This document shows, one piece after another, positions 40,988-49,548 of a stretch of 64,000 nt of DNA. A program made the translations under genes and the position numbers. Source of the stretch: Propionicimonas sp020161015 (GTDB lineage: Bacteria; Actinomycetota; Actinomycetes; Propionibacteriales; Propionibacteriaceae); the NCBI RefSeq assembly GCF_964266745.1, contig NZ_CAXWGX010000001.1:124001-188000 (forward strand), read 5' to 3'. The notes under the pieces were generated by a model. The model saw nothing but the letters and a program-made list of their open reading frames with translations, ran no database searches and was not told the origin of the DNA. Position 1 is the stretch's first letter. Each line of letters begins with the position of its first letter.

Positions 40988-43063
40988 ATGAGTTCAAAGT
41001 TGAGCGCTGCCTCGATGCAGGTGACCAGTCCCGACGACGTCCGCAATGTCGTACTGATCGGAAACGCGGGCTCGGGGAAGACGTCACTGTTCGAGCAGCT
41101 GCTCAAGGCTCGGCTGGCCGGCTACCGCGGCGAGAAGGAGGACGCCGAGCGCGCCGCGCAGCTCTACCTGGCCTCGATCGTCAGCGGCGAGGTGCTGGTC
41201 AACCTGCTGGACGCCCCCGGGCACCCCGACTTCGTCGGTGAGCTGCGGGCCGGCATCCGCGCCGCGGACGCGGCCATCTTCGTCATCTCCGCCGCCGACG
41301 GCATCGACGGCGCGGCCCAGGCCCTGTGGGAGGAGTGCACCGCGGCCAACCTGCCGCGGATCATCGCGCTCACCAAGCTGGACGCCGGCCACGCCGACTT
41401 CGACGGCTCGGTCGCGGAGGCGCAGGACAAGTTCGGCGAGGGCGTCCTGCCCACCCACGTGCCGACGATCAGCCCGGACGGCATCATCGGCAACATCGGA
41501 CTGCTGAGCCTGGAGGAGCACGACTACTCCGGCGGCGAGGTCGTCAACCGCAAGCTCACCGCCGACGACTCCCACGTCGAGACGTGGCGCGGCCCGCTGA
41601 TCGAGGCGATCATCCAGGAGGCGGAGGACGACTCCCTCATGGACCGCTACCTCGGCGGCGAGGAGCTCGACACCGAGTACCTGCTGGACGACCTCCGCAA
41701 GGCGGTCGCCACCGCCAATCTGTACCCGGTCGTCCCGGTGGCCTCGAACACCGGCGTGGGCGTCGAGGAGCTCCTGCGGCTGATCGAGCACGGGTTCCCG
41801 ACCCCGTCCCTGCACCCGAACCCGCCGGTCACCTCCCCCGACGGCAAGGAGCTGCCCACCCCGCCGACGGACCCGTCCGCGCCGCTGGTGGCCCAGGTCA
41901 TCCGCACCACCACCGACCCGTTCGCCGGCCGGCTGTCGATGGTGCGCATCTTCTCCGGCACGCTGAAGGCCGAGGACCTGGTGCACATCTCCGGCCACCG
42001 CCCCAAGGCCGACGACGCCCACCCCGACCACGACAACGACGAGCGGGTCGGCCTGATCCAGGCCGCGGTCGGCACAGAGCTCAAGCCGCGCCCGTCCGCC
42101 ATCGCCGGCGAGATCGTGATGGTGCCCAAGCTGTCGACGGCCGAGACCGGCGACACCCTGTCGGCGAAGGACCGCCCGGCCCTGGTGGCGCCGTGGAACC
42201 TGCCCGAGCCGCTGCTGCCGCTGGCCATCCGCGCGGCGACCCGCAACGACGAGGACAAGCTGGCCGGCGCCCTCCAGCGCCTGGCCGTGGAGGACACCAC
42301 CGTCCGGCTCGACCGGGGTGGCAGCGACCAGCTGGTGCTGTGGACGACCGGCCAGGCCCACGCCGACCTGCTGACCGCACGGCTCACCGACCGCTACGGC
42401 GTCAAGGTCGAGCAGGAGGAGCTGAAGATCCCGCTGCGCGAGACCTTCATCGCCAAGGCCACGGCGCTGGGACGCCACGTCAAGCAGTCCGGCGGGCACG
42501 GCCAGTACGCGGTGTGCAACATCGAGGTCGAGCCGCTGCCCCGCGGCGCCGGCTTCGAGTTCGTCGACAAGGTCGTCGGTGGCGCGGTCCCGCGGCAGTT
42601 CATCCCCAGCGTCGAGAAGGGCATCCGCAACCAGCTCGAGAAGGGCGTCTTCGCCGGCTACCCGATGGTCGACGTGCGGGTCACCCTTTTCGACGGCAAG
42701 GCGCACTCGGTGGACTCCTCCGACATGGCCTTCCAGCTCGCCGGCTCGCTGGCGATCAAGGAGGCGGCCACCCCGAAGACCGTGGCCCTGCTCGAGCCGC
42801 TCGACCTGGTGACGGTGACCGTCGGCGAGGAGTACCTCGGCGCGGTGATGACCGACCTGTCGGGACGCCGCGGGCAGCTGCTCGGCTCCGACTCCGACAA
42901 CCACAAGGCGATCATCCGGGCCCTCGTGCCGCAGACCGAGCTCGCGCGCTACGCCATCGACCTGCGCGGCATCGCGCACGGCTCGGGCACCTTCACCCGC
43001 GAGTTCCACGGCTACGAGCTCCTGCCCGCGTCCCTGATGGACAAGTACGCCAAGACGAACTGA
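40988..43063 (+). CDS. elongation factor G-like protein EF-G2
   Basis: 691 aa with the five-domain layout of EF-G. The P-loop is GNAGSGKTS at about residues 25-33 and the G3 motif is DAPGHPDF with the catalytic His. Switch I differs: the RGITI motif of true EF-G is absent (ERAAQLYLASIV stands there), and the G4 motif is TKLD instead of NKxD. Domain IV has GGHGQYAV. These changes are shared by actinobacterial EF-G2, whose role in translation is unclear; it is not the essential fusA. Ends at a hairpin terminator. Confidence 0.9.
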   Translation: MSSKLSAASMQVTSPDDVRNVVLIGNAGSGKTSLFEQLLKARLAGYRGEKEDAERAAQLYLASIVSGEVLVNLLDAPGHPDFVGELRAGIRAADAAIFVISAADGIDGAAQALWEECTAANLPRIIALTKLDAGHADFDGSVAEAQDKFGEGVLPTHVPTISPDGIIGNIGLLSLEEHDYSGGEVVNRKLTADDSHVETWRGPLIEAIIQEAEDDSLMDRYLGGEELDTEYLLDDLRKAVATANLYPVVPVASNTGVGVEELLRLIEHGFPTPSLHPNPPVTSPDGKELPTPPTDPSAPLVAQVIRTTTDPFAGRLSMVRIFSGTLKAEDLVHISGHRPKADDAHPDHDNDERVGLIQAAVGTELKPRPSAIAGEIVMVPKLSTAETGDTLSAKDRPALVAPWNLPEPLLPLAIRAATRNDEDKLAGALQRLAVEDTTVRLDRGGSDQLVLWTTGQAHADLLTARLTDRYGVKVEQEELKIPLRETFIAKATALGRHVKQSGGHGQYAVCNIEVEPLPRGAGFEFVDKVVGGAVPRQFIPSVEKGIRNQLEKGVFAGYPMVDVRVTLFDGKAHSVDSSDMAFQLAGSLAIKEAATPKTVALLEPLDLVTVTVGEEYLGAVMTDLSGRRGQLLGSDSDNHKAIIRALVPQTELARYAIDLRGIAHGSGTFTREFHGYELLPASLMDKYAKTN

Positions 43064-43080
43064 CCGCCACGCACTCCGTA

Positions 43081-43116
43081 CGCCGTGAGCCGGCCGCACC
43101 GTCGGCCGCTCACGGC
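43081..43116 (+). terminator. terminator after EF-G2 gene
   Basis: CGCCGTGAGCCGGCCG pairs with CGGCCGCTCACGGCG with one bulged base, 17 bases after the stop. No U-tract. Confidence 0.75.
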
Positions 43117-43170
43117 GTTCCGGCGTCGGTGGGGGGAATGGGGACGGGCGCCGCGGCGTTCGGGGTCGTC

Positions 43171-43833
43171 GTGCGCATCGACATCTGGTCCGACATCGCC
43201 TGCCCGTGGTGCTTCATCGGCCTCACCCGCCTGGAGGCGGCGCTGGCCCGCTTCGAGCACGCGGAGGCCGTGGAGGTGGAACTGCACTCGTTCCAGCTCG
43301 ACCCCGGCCTGCCCGACTCCTACCCCGGCACGGAGGCGGAGTACCTCGCCGCGGCCAAGGGGCTCGACCCGGCCTCGGTGTCGCAGATGGTCGGACGGGT
43401 GGCCGGCATCGCGGCCGCCGACGGTCTCTCGCTCGACTTCGACGCCCTGAAGGTGGCGAACTCGCGGCGCGCCCACCGGCTCATCCAGCACGCGAAGCAG
43501 GCCGACCCCACCGGGGACGCCGCCTGGCGGCTGGAGCTGGCGCTGTTCGCCGCGCACTTCAGCGACGGCCTCGACACCGGCGACCCGGACACCCTGGTCG
43601 GGATCGCCACCTCGGTCGGCCTGGACGCCGGCGCGGCCCGGGAGGCGCTCACGTCGGAAGAGCTGGACGCCCTGGTCGGCGCCGACGTCGACGAGGCGTC
43701 GCGACTCGGCATCCGCGGCGTCCCCTTCTTCGTGCTCGCAGGGCGCTACGGCCTGTCCGGGGCCCAGCCGCCGGAGGTGTTCGACCAGGCCCTGCGCCAG
43801 GTGTGGGACGAGGCCGTGCCGGCGGCGGGCTGA
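43171..43833 (+). CDS. DsbA family oxidoreductase (FrnE-like)
   Basis: 220 aa from the GTG at 43171. The thioredoxin fold has the active-site CPWC in WSDIACPWCFIG near residues 5-16, a helical insert, and the cis-Pro motif IRGVPFFVLAG. There is no signal peptide, so it is cytosolic, like the FrnE/2-hydroxychromene isomerase group. An ATG at 43138 would add 11 residues; the GTG matches the usual IDIWSD start. No substrate is evident. Its gene follows the EF-G2 terminator closely with no obvious promoter. Confidence 0.88.
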   Translation: MRIDIWSDIACPWCFIGLTRLEAALARFEHAEAVEVELHSFQLDPGLPDSYPGTEAEYLAAAKGLDPASVSQMVGRVAGIAAADGLSLDFDALKVANSRRAHRLIQHAKQADPTGDAAWRLELALFAAHFSDGLDTGDPDTLVGIATSVGLDAGAAREALTSEELDALVGADVDEASRLGIRGVPFFVLAGRYGLSGAQPPEVFDQALRQVWDEAVPAAG

Positions 43834-43858
43834 CGCGGGAGCCCCGCCGCGGCCCGGC

Positions 43859-44482
43859 TCAGCGGGCGGCCTGGTCGGCGAGGAACCCGAAGACCCCGTC
43901 GGCGACCATCTGCACGGCGATCGCCGACAGCAGCAGGCCCGCGATGCGCGAGGCCAGCACGGTGCCCGACTCGCGCAGGACGGCCCGGATCAGGCCGGCG
44001 TAGCGCAGGAAGAGCCACACCAGCACCATCACGACCACCAGCGCAGCGCCGACGGTGAGGTAGCCGGTGACCCCCGGCGCCTCCTGCACGGCGAGCATGG
44101 TGGCGACGATCGCGCCCGGGCCGGCCATCAGCGGCGTCCCGAGCGGCACGATGGCCACGTTCACGCCGTCGTGGCTCGTGGGCTCCGAGCCCCCGCCCAT
44201 CAGCAGGTCGAGGGCGATCAGCAGCAGCAGCAACCCGCCGGACACCTGCATGGCGGGCACCGACACGTGGAGGTAGTCGAGGATCTGGCGCCCGAAGAGG
44301 GCGAACAGGGCGATCACACCGAACGCGACGAGGGAGGCCCGGTCGCCGGCGCGACGGCGCTGCTTCTCGTCCAGGGAGTTGGTGAGGCCGAGGAACACCG
44401 GCAGCAGGCCGGGAGGGTCGACGATCACCCAGAGGGTGACGGCTGTGGCGAGGAACAGATCAAGGTTGAAGAACTGGCCCAC
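43859..44482 (-). CDS. MarC family membrane protein
   Basis: 207 aa with six predicted helices. The start FLATAVTLWVIVDPPGLLPVF and the motif VPLGTPLMAGPGAI are diagnostic for MarC (UPF0056). Despite the name the family has no proven part in drug resistance; function unknown. The GTG at 44482 is supported by TAGGCT 6 bases upstream. Confidence 0.92.
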   Translation of the reverse strand: MGQFFNLDLFLATAVTLWVIVDPPGLLPVFLGLTNSLDEKQRRRAGDRASLVAFGVIALFALFGRQILDYLHVSVPAMQVSGGLLLLLIALDLLMGGGSEPTSHDGVNVAIVPLGTPLMAGPGAIVATMLAVQEAPGVTGYLTVGAALVVVMVLVWLFLRYAGLIRAVLRESGTVLASRIAGLLLSAIAVQMVADGVFGFLADQAAR

Positions 44483-44488
44483 CGGCCC

Positions 44489-44494
44489 AGCCTA
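44489..44494 (-). promoter_or_regulatory. -10 box, leaderless marC-like gene
   Basis: TAGGCT on the minus strand, 6 bases before the GTG at 44482. Confidence 0.45.
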
Positions 44495-44552
44495 GGGCCG
44501 GGGGGCCCGCACCGCAGAATCGGGGGGACGCCGCCGGCGGCGCCCGCGCGGC

Positions 44553-44963
44553 TCAGAGGCTGTGCAGCGGACGCGTGCCCGGGGGCAGCAGCCGGCTGTC
44601 GACGATGTCCTTGCCGAACGGGAAGCAGGTGACCGGGATCATCTTCAGGTTGGCGACCGCCAGCGGGATGCCGATGATCGTCACGGCCTGCGCGACGGCG
44701 GTGGTGACGTGGCCGATGGCCAGCCACAGCCCGGCGATGAGGAACCAGATCACGTTGGCCAGGCCGGAGCCGATGCCCGCGGACGGCTTGGCGACCACCG
44801 CGCGGCCGAACGGCCACAGCGCGTAGCCGGCCATCCGGAAGGACGCGATGCCGAACGGGATGGTGATGATCAGGACGCAGGCGAGCACGCCGAAGGCGAT
44901 GTAGCCCAGGGCCAGCCAGAACCCGCCCAGGACCAGCCAGATGATGTTCAGAATCGCGCGCAT
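44553..44963 (-). CDS. YccF domain membrane protein
   Basis: 136 aa with two copies of the YccF (DUF307) unit. The first is ILNIIWLVLGGFWLALGY, ending in WPFGR; the second is LANVIWFLIAGLWLAIGH, ending in FPFGKD. Each unit has two helices. The family is of unknown function in the inner membrane. The ATG has AAGGAGAGG just upstream, so the large open frame beyond it is rejected. The stop lies 71 bases from the MarC start on the same strand. Confidence 0.92.
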   Translation of the reverse strand: MRAILNIIWLVLGGFWLALGYIAFGVLACVLIITIPFGIASFRMAGYALWPFGRAVVAKPSAGIGSGLANVIWFLIAGLWLAIGHVTTAVAQAVTIIGIPLAVANLKMIPVTCFPFGKDIVDSRLLPPGTRPLHSL

Positions 44964-45070
44964 ACCTCTCCTTGTTCGAAACGCACCGTCCATCAAACCG
45001 GGTGCCGGGCCGTTTCCCCAGCGGTGGCGACCCTGACGCTCCCCTGACGTGCCCCCGGCGGCCGCGTCCC

Positions 45071-45076
45071 TACAAT
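45071..45076 (+). promoter_or_regulatory. -10 box, leaderless trmB
   Basis: TACAAT, near consensus, then 7 bases and the ATG at 45084. It chooses this start over a GTG 9 bases upstream. Confidence 0.55.
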
Positions 45077-45083
45077 GTCGGCC

Positions 45084-45797
45084 ATGCCCGTCGACCAGCG
45101 CATCCATCGTGACGTGGTCTCCTACGTGCGGCGCAGCGGGCGCATGAACGAGTCCCAGCAGCGCGCGTGGGACGCCCACCGGGACGCCTGGGTGGTCGCG
45201 CTGCCCGCCGGGGAGCGCGAGACGTCCGTGGCGAGCCACGCCACGGTCGACTGGACGGCGGTGTTCGGCCGCGAGGCGCCGTTGAAGGTGGAGATCGGCT
45301 CGGGCACCGGGCACGCGATCACCGCGCTCGCCGAAGCCATGCCGGAGGCGAACCTGGTGGCGTTCGAGGTGTTCACCCCCGCGGTCGCCTCGACGCTGGG
45401 ACGGCTGGCGCGCCACGGCGTGGGCAACGTGCGGCTGGTGGTCGCCGACGGTGCGCAGGCGCTGGCGAGCGTGGTCGGCGAGGGAGAGCTCAGCGAGCTG
45501 TGGACGTTCTTCCCCGACCCGTGGCACAAGGCGCGCCACCACAAGCGGCGCCTGGTCGGGCCGGCGTTCGCCGCCCTGGTCGCCTCCCGGCTCGCGCCGG
45601 GCGGGGTGTGGCGGCTGGCCACCGACTGGGACGACTACGCCGAGGCGATGCGCGAGGTGCTGGACGCAGAGCCGGGCCTGGTGAACTGCCACGACGGGTG
45701 GGCCCCCCGCTTCGCTGCGCGCCCGGTGACCAAGTACGAGCGGCGCGGCCTCGAGGCCGGGCGCACCATCCACGACCTCGCCTACCGCCGCGCATGA
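45084..45797 (+). CDS. trmB: tRNA (guanosine(46)-N7)-methyltransferase
   Basis: Methylates G46 of the tRNA variable loop using SAM. 237 aa. Motif I is VEIGSGTGHAI, and the family signature is FFPDPWHKARHHKRRLV. The end contains TKYERRGLEAG, typical of TrmB. Leaderless by the -10 box. The stop overlaps the truA ATG by 4 bases, so two tRNA-modifying enzymes are coupled. Confidence 0.95.
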   Translation: MPVDQRIHRDVVSYVRRSGRMNESQQRAWDAHRDAWVVALPAGERETSVASHATVDWTAVFGREAPLKVEIGSGTGHAITALAEAMPEANLVAFEVFTPAVASTLGRLARHGVGNVRLVVADGAQALASVVGEGELSELWTFFPDPWHKARHHKRRLVGPAFAALVASRLAPGGVWRLATDWDDYAEAMREVLDAEPGLVNCHDGWAPRFAARPVTKYERRGLEAGRTIHDLAYRRA

Positions 45798-46609
45798 CCC
45801 GCTACCGCCTCGACCTCGGCTACGACGGCACCGGCTTCCACGGGTGGGCGGCCCAGACCGGCCTGCGCACCGTGCAGGGCGAGCTGGAGTCGTGGATCGG
45901 CCGCGTGCTGCGGCTGCCCGCGCCCCCGGTGCTGGCCTGCGCGGGACGGACGGACGCCGGCGTCCACGCCCGCGGGCAGGTGGCGCACGTCGACCTCGAC
46001 CTGTCCGGGCCCGAGGACGTGGCCGCCACGCTCCAGCGCCGGTTGCGTCGCGCCCTTCCCGAGGACCTCGCCGTGCACAGCGTGCGGGTGGCGCCGCCGG
46101 GGTTCGACGCGCGCTTCGCCGCGATCTGGCGCCGCTACGCCTACCGCCTGGCCGACCGGACGCTCGACCCGCTGGTGCGGCACACCACGGCGACCGTCCG
46201 CGGCGAGGTCGACGTCGACCGGCTGAACGAGGCCGGCGGGGGACTGCTCGGGTTGCACGACTTCGCCGCCTTCTGCCGGGCGCGCGAGGGCGCGACGACG
46301 ATCCGCGAACTCCAGGTGCTGCACGCCGTGCGCACCGCGGACGGCCGCGTCGAGATCGGCGTGCGGGCCGACGCGTTCTGCCACTCGATGGTGCGCTCGC
46401 TGGTGGGCGCCCTGGTGGAGGTGGGCACCGGGCGTCGCGACGGCGACTGGCTGCACGGTCTGCTGGAGGCGCCGGGGCGTGCGGGCGACGTGCCGGTGAT
46501 GGCCGCGCGCGGGCTGGTGCTGGAGGAGGTCGGCTACCCGCCGGACGACCGGCTGGCCGACCGCGCACGCGAGGCGAGAGCGTTCCGGACCCTGGAGGAG
46601 CAGTCGTGA
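45794..46609 (+). CDS. truA: tRNA pseudouridine synthase A
   Basis: Makes pseudouridine at positions 38-40 of the anticodon arm. 271 aa. The catalytic Asp is in CAGRTDAGVHA at about residues 50-60. The family segments RRYAYRL and FCHSMVRSLVGALVEVG follow. In many actinobacteria truA sits directly after rplQ; here it is 14 kb away, on the opposite strand and behind trmB. The GTG of the next gene overlaps its stop. Confidence 0.96.
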   Translation: MTRYRLDLGYDGTGFHGWAAQTGLRTVQGELESWIGRVLRLPAPPVLACAGRTDAGVHARGQVAHVDLDLSGPEDVAATLQRRLRRALPEDLAVHSVRVAPPGFDARFAAIWRRYAYRLADRTLDPLVRHTTATVRGEVDVDRLNEAGGGLLGLHDFAAFCRAREGATTIRELQVLHAVRTADGRVEIGVRADAFCHSMVRSLVGALVEVGTGRRDGDWLHGLLEAPGRAGDVPVMAARGLVLEEVGYPPDDRLADRAREARAFRTLEEQS

Positions 46610-47208
46610 GCCACTACTTCCACACACCCACCGGCGAGGAGCACCGCCGCGAGGTGGGCATGCGGTTCTGGGACACCGACTGGACGTTCACGACCGCGGA
46701 CGGGGTGTTCTCCGCCGACGGGCTCGACCTGGGCACGTCTGTGCTGCTGCGCGAGTCGGTGCCGCCGGCCGGGGCCACCCGGCTGCTCGACCTGGGGTGT
46801 GGGTACGGGGTGCTCGCCGTCGCGCTCGCCACCGCCTGCCCGGAGGCGGTGGTGGACGCCGTCGACACCAACGCCCGTGCGCTGGAGCTGTGCGCGGCGA
46901 ACGCCACGGCCCACGGCGTGGGCGACCGCGTCCGTCCGCTGGCGCCCGCGGACGCCGACCCGGACGCCCGCTACGACGAGATCTGGTCGAACCCGCCGAT
47001 CCGGATCGGAAAGGCCGCCCTGCACGAACTGCTGCTCACCTGGCTGCCGCGGCTCGCGCCGGGCGGGACGGCGCGCCTGGTGGTCGGCCGGAACCTCGGC
47101 GCGGACTCGCTCCAGGCGTGGCTCAACTCCTCGGGCTACCGCTGCGAGCGGGAGGCCAGCGCCAAGGGATTCCGGGTGTTCTCCGTGCGTGCTGAATCCG
47201 CGCCGTAG
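46606..47208 (+). CDS. class I SAM methyltransferase, RsmC/small-subunit type
   Basis: 200 aa. Motif I LLDLGCGYGVLAVALA and motif IV SNPPIRIG are those of guanine-N2 rRNA methyltransferases such as RsmC. Length matches the single-domain Gram-positive form (YbxB-like). The N-terminus HYFHTPTGE, with FWDTDWTFTTADGVFS-type context, also fits. GTG start overlaps truA by 4 bases, so this is the third gene of a trmB-truA-methyltransferase RNA modification operon. Confidence 0.87.
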   Translation: MSHYFHTPTGEEHRREVGMRFWDTDWTFTTADGVFSADGLDLGTSVLLRESVPPAGATRLLDLGCGYGVLAVALATACPEAVVDAVDTNARALELCAANATAHGVGDRVRPLAPADADPDARYDEIWSNPPIRIGKAALHELLLTWLPRLAPGGTARLVVGRNLGADSLQAWLNSSGYRCEREASAKGFRVFSVRAESAP

Positions 47209-47277
47209 CCCTCCCCGCGGAGGCCCTCGCGTCCTAGGCTTGCAGCGTCGCTCCCTACGAGAACAGAAGGGCAACGC

Positions 47278-47643
47278 ATGACTGAAGAGAACACCCCCAA
47301 GGAAGGCGCGGAAGGCTTCCTCGGCGGCCTGCTGGGCAAGGCCAAGGAGTTCGGCGAGAAGGCCAAGGACGTCGCCGGTGACGCCTTCGAGGCGGTGAAG
47401 GACTTCGCGGAGGACCTGCCCGAGAACGCCCAGAAGCTCGCCGCCGACGCGTCCGCGGCAGCGAAGGACTTCGCGGAGGACCTGCCCGAGAACGCCCAGA
47501 AGCTCGCCGCCGGCGCCCAGAAGCTGGCCGGCGACGCTGTCGAGAAGGCCAAGGACCTCATCGACGGGGACGCGGCTGCGGCCGAGCCGCCGGCACCGGC
47601 TCCCGCGGAGACCCCGGCCGACCCGCCGGCTCCGACCGCCTGA
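47278..47643 (+). CDS. LEA-like repetitive Ala/Lys/Glu protein (121 aa)
   Basis: A hydrophilic, probably helical cytosolic protein with no signal peptide. Residues 41-56 and 63-78 are the same 16-mer (KDFAEDLPENAQKLAA) and the DNA is nearly identical too, so the duplication is recent. The KAKE/KAKD/EKAKD pattern recalls late-embryogenesis-abundant and CsbD-like stress proteins. The last 30 residues are Ala/Pro. AGAAGGG precedes the ATG. It is a single gene closed by a classic terminator. Role inferred only: stress protection. Confidence 0.7.
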   Translation: MTEENTPKEGAEGFLGGLLGKAKEFGEKAKDVAGDAFEAVKDFAEDLPENAQKLAADASAAAKDFAEDLPENAQKLAAGAQKLAGDAVEKAKDLIDGDAAAAEPPAPAPAETPADPPAPTA

Positions 47644-47658
47644 CCTTGCCGTCCACGC

Positions 47659-47697
47659 AACGGGGTGCCCGATTCGGGCACCCCGTTGTACTTTTTG
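47659..47697 (+). terminator. rho-independent terminator
   Basis: AACGGGGTGCCC and GGGCACCCCGTT form a 12-base stem with a short loop, followed by TACTTTTTGG. This is the only hairpin in the window with a clear U-tract. Confidence 0.9.
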
Positions 47698-47737
47698 GTT
47701 CACCCCTTGTCACGGCCACCGTCGCCACCGCCCATGG

Positions 47738-47856
47738 GTTAGCCTGAGGCCACCTGAACCTTTGCAGGGGAACCCGGTGCAAGTCCGGGACTGACCCGCA
47801 ACCGTGACGACGGCAACTGCCGTCCAAGTCGGAATGCCTGCACAAGTTCTGGCTCA
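47738..47856 (+). ncRNA. cobalamin riboswitch
   Basis: The conserved core is present in order: GGGGAACCCGGTGCAAGTCCGGGACTGACCC, read here as GGGAA-CCGGTG, TCCGGGACTGACCCGCAAC, and the B12 box AAGTCGGAATGCCTGC. The first and last bases (AGCC at 47741, GGCT at 47851) can close the P1 stem. It lies on the strand of, and 85 bases before, the transcobalamin-like gene. Adenosylcobalamin binding would be expected to reduce expression of the operon, as in other B12 uptake genes. Confidence 0.95.
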
Positions 47857-47940
47857 TTCACACCCGTCGTGGCATACGGGCGAGTCGGACGCGCGCAGTT
47901 GGCCCCGGATCACCTGGAGGCCCCGCGCGAAAGGACTTCC

Positions 47941-49548
47941 GTGTTCAACTCATTCCGACGATCCCTGGCTGCCGGGTCTGCGGTCGTGATCGCACTGCTC
48001 GGCCTGCCCGCCGTCCCGACCGCCGACGCCGCGCCCGCCGCCGCCGACGCCACCCGGGCCGCGAACTACCTGGTGCGCAATCTGCCGAAGACCGCCGACG
48101 GCGTCGGTGCCTCGGCCACGGTCGCGCTCGGCCTGGCCACCGCCAACGACTGCACCTACGCGCCCGCGCTGCGCACGCTGGTGAGCCAGATGGAGAAGGG
48201 CGCGAAGGGCTACCTGTACCCGGGCAAGAAGCTCAACCCGGCCCGCGCGGCCAACCTGGCGATCGCGGTGGAGGCGCTGGGCCTCAACCCGCGCAAGTTC
48301 GCCGGCTACAACCTCGTCTCGCTGGTCACCAAGGGCCTGCCGGCCGACGGCCGGATCGGCTCGTCGGACTCCGCGTTCAGCCAGAGCCTGGGCATCATCG
48401 CCCTCGACCGGGCGGACGCGACCATCCCGGTGACGCTGCTCACCAAGCTGCTCAGCCTCCAGGACGACACCGGCGCCTTCGGCTACGACTTCAACGGCTT
48501 CCAGGCCGACCCCGACACCACCGGCATGGGGATCCTCGCGCTGCACGCCATCGGCCAGCTCGACCCGCAGGTGGACGCGGCGAAGGACTGGGCCGACGAC
48601 AACCAGGTGGAGGACGGCTACTGGGCGAGCTACTCCCCCGTCGACTCCACCGGCCTGCTCGGCTCCGCGCTGGCCGCAGAGGGCGAGGACGTCGCCACAG
48701 CCAAGACGTGGCTGGGGAGCGTGCAGAACGCCGACGGCGGGTTCCCGAACTCGCTGGACGAGGGAACCGCGTCTGACCTGATGGCCACCGTCGACGCGCT
48801 CTACCTGATCAGCGGCAAGAGCCTGCTCGACGCCTCGGTCAACCTGGGCAAGTGCCCCAAGAACGCGCCGAAGCTGCCGGCGGCCACCACCTCCTGCACC
48901 GGCGTGTGGGTGGTCGTCGACCGCGGCAACGGCCAGGAGACCGTGCGCTGCGCCACCTCGTACTCCACGGGCATCGCGGCGCTGAAGAGCGCCGGGTTCA
49001 CCGTGAAGACCTTCAGCACCACGTGGGGCCCATCGGTGTGCCAGGTCACCGGCTTCCCGCTCACCTGCGATACGACGTTCGACACCGGCTACTGGAGCTA
49101 CTGGCAGGCGACCCAGAATGAAGACGGCACGTGGGCTGCCTGGGACTACGCGTCAACCGGCCCGTCGAGTTCCACGCCCAAGAAGGGAGTTGCGGAGGGC
49201 CACCTCTGGGTTCCCACCGGCAGCTCAAACGATACGCTGAAGGTGAGCGTCCCCAAGGGCTACGCCGCGTCCCCCGTGCCGACGATCGAGAACCAGACCA
49301 CCCCGGCCAGCACCACGCCGAAGGTCGGCGAGACCCTCGGAGCCGTCACCGGCACCTGGGATCCCGTCCCCGCCTTCAGCTACCGCTGGTACCGCAACGG
49401 CAGCTCGATCTCCGGCGCGACCAAGGCCACCTACAAGCTGACGAAGTACGACGTCGGCCGGGTGATCACGGTGAAGGTGACCGCGAAGCTCAGCGGCCAC
49501 CAGACGGTGTCCCGCACGTCGCTTCCGACCGCGAAGGTCACCAAGTGA
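47941..49548 (+). CDS. secreted transcobalamin-like protein (alpha-barrel, DUF4430 and Ig-like domains)
   Basis: 535 aa. Signal peptide at residues 1-31 (cut near ADAAPA). Residues 32-300 resemble the alpha/alpha-barrel of prenyltransferase/squalene-cyclase repeats (SLQDDTGAFGYD, VQNADGGFPNSL), the fold of the N-terminal half of intrinsic factor and transcobalamin. Residues about 318-425 are a DUF4430 domain (CTGVWVVVDRG, GYWSYWQATQNEDGTW), the fold of their C-terminal half. Residues 440-535 are an Ig-like domain (YRWYRNGSSISGATKATY). No membrane anchor or LPxTG. GTG start with AAAGGA. First gene after the cobalamin riboswitch, so a B12-capturing role is strongly suggested. Confidence 0.85.
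   Translation: MFNSFRRSLAAGSAVVIALLGLPAVPTADAAPAAADATRAANYLVRNLPKTADGVGASATVALGLATANDCTYAPALRTLVSQMEKGAKGYLYPGKKLNPARAANLAIAVEALGLNPRKFAGYNLVSLVTKGLPADGRIGSSDSAFSQSLGIIALDRADATIPVTLLTKLLSLQDDTGAFGYDFNGFQADPDTTGMGILALHAIGQLDPQVDAAKDWADDNQVEDGYWASYSPVDSTGLLGSALAAEGEDVATAKTWLGSVQNADGGFPNSLDEGTASDLMATVDALYLISGKSLLDASVNLGKCPKNAPKLPAATTSCTGVWVVVDRGNGQETVRCATSYSTGIAALKSAGFTVKTFSTTWGPSVCQVTGFPLTCDTTFDTGYWSYWQATQNEDGTWAAWDYASTGPSSSTPKKGVAEGHLWVPTGSSNDTLKVSVPKGYAASPVPTIENQTTPASTTPKVGETLGAVTGTWDPVPAFSYRWYRNGSSISGATKATYKLTKYDVGRVITVKVTAKLSGHQTVSRTSLPTAKVTK

Noticed and set aside
44553..46568. 671-codon frame upstream of the YccF gene
   Set aside because: Most of it is antisense to trmB and truA; the ATG at 44963 has a strong ribosome-binding site.
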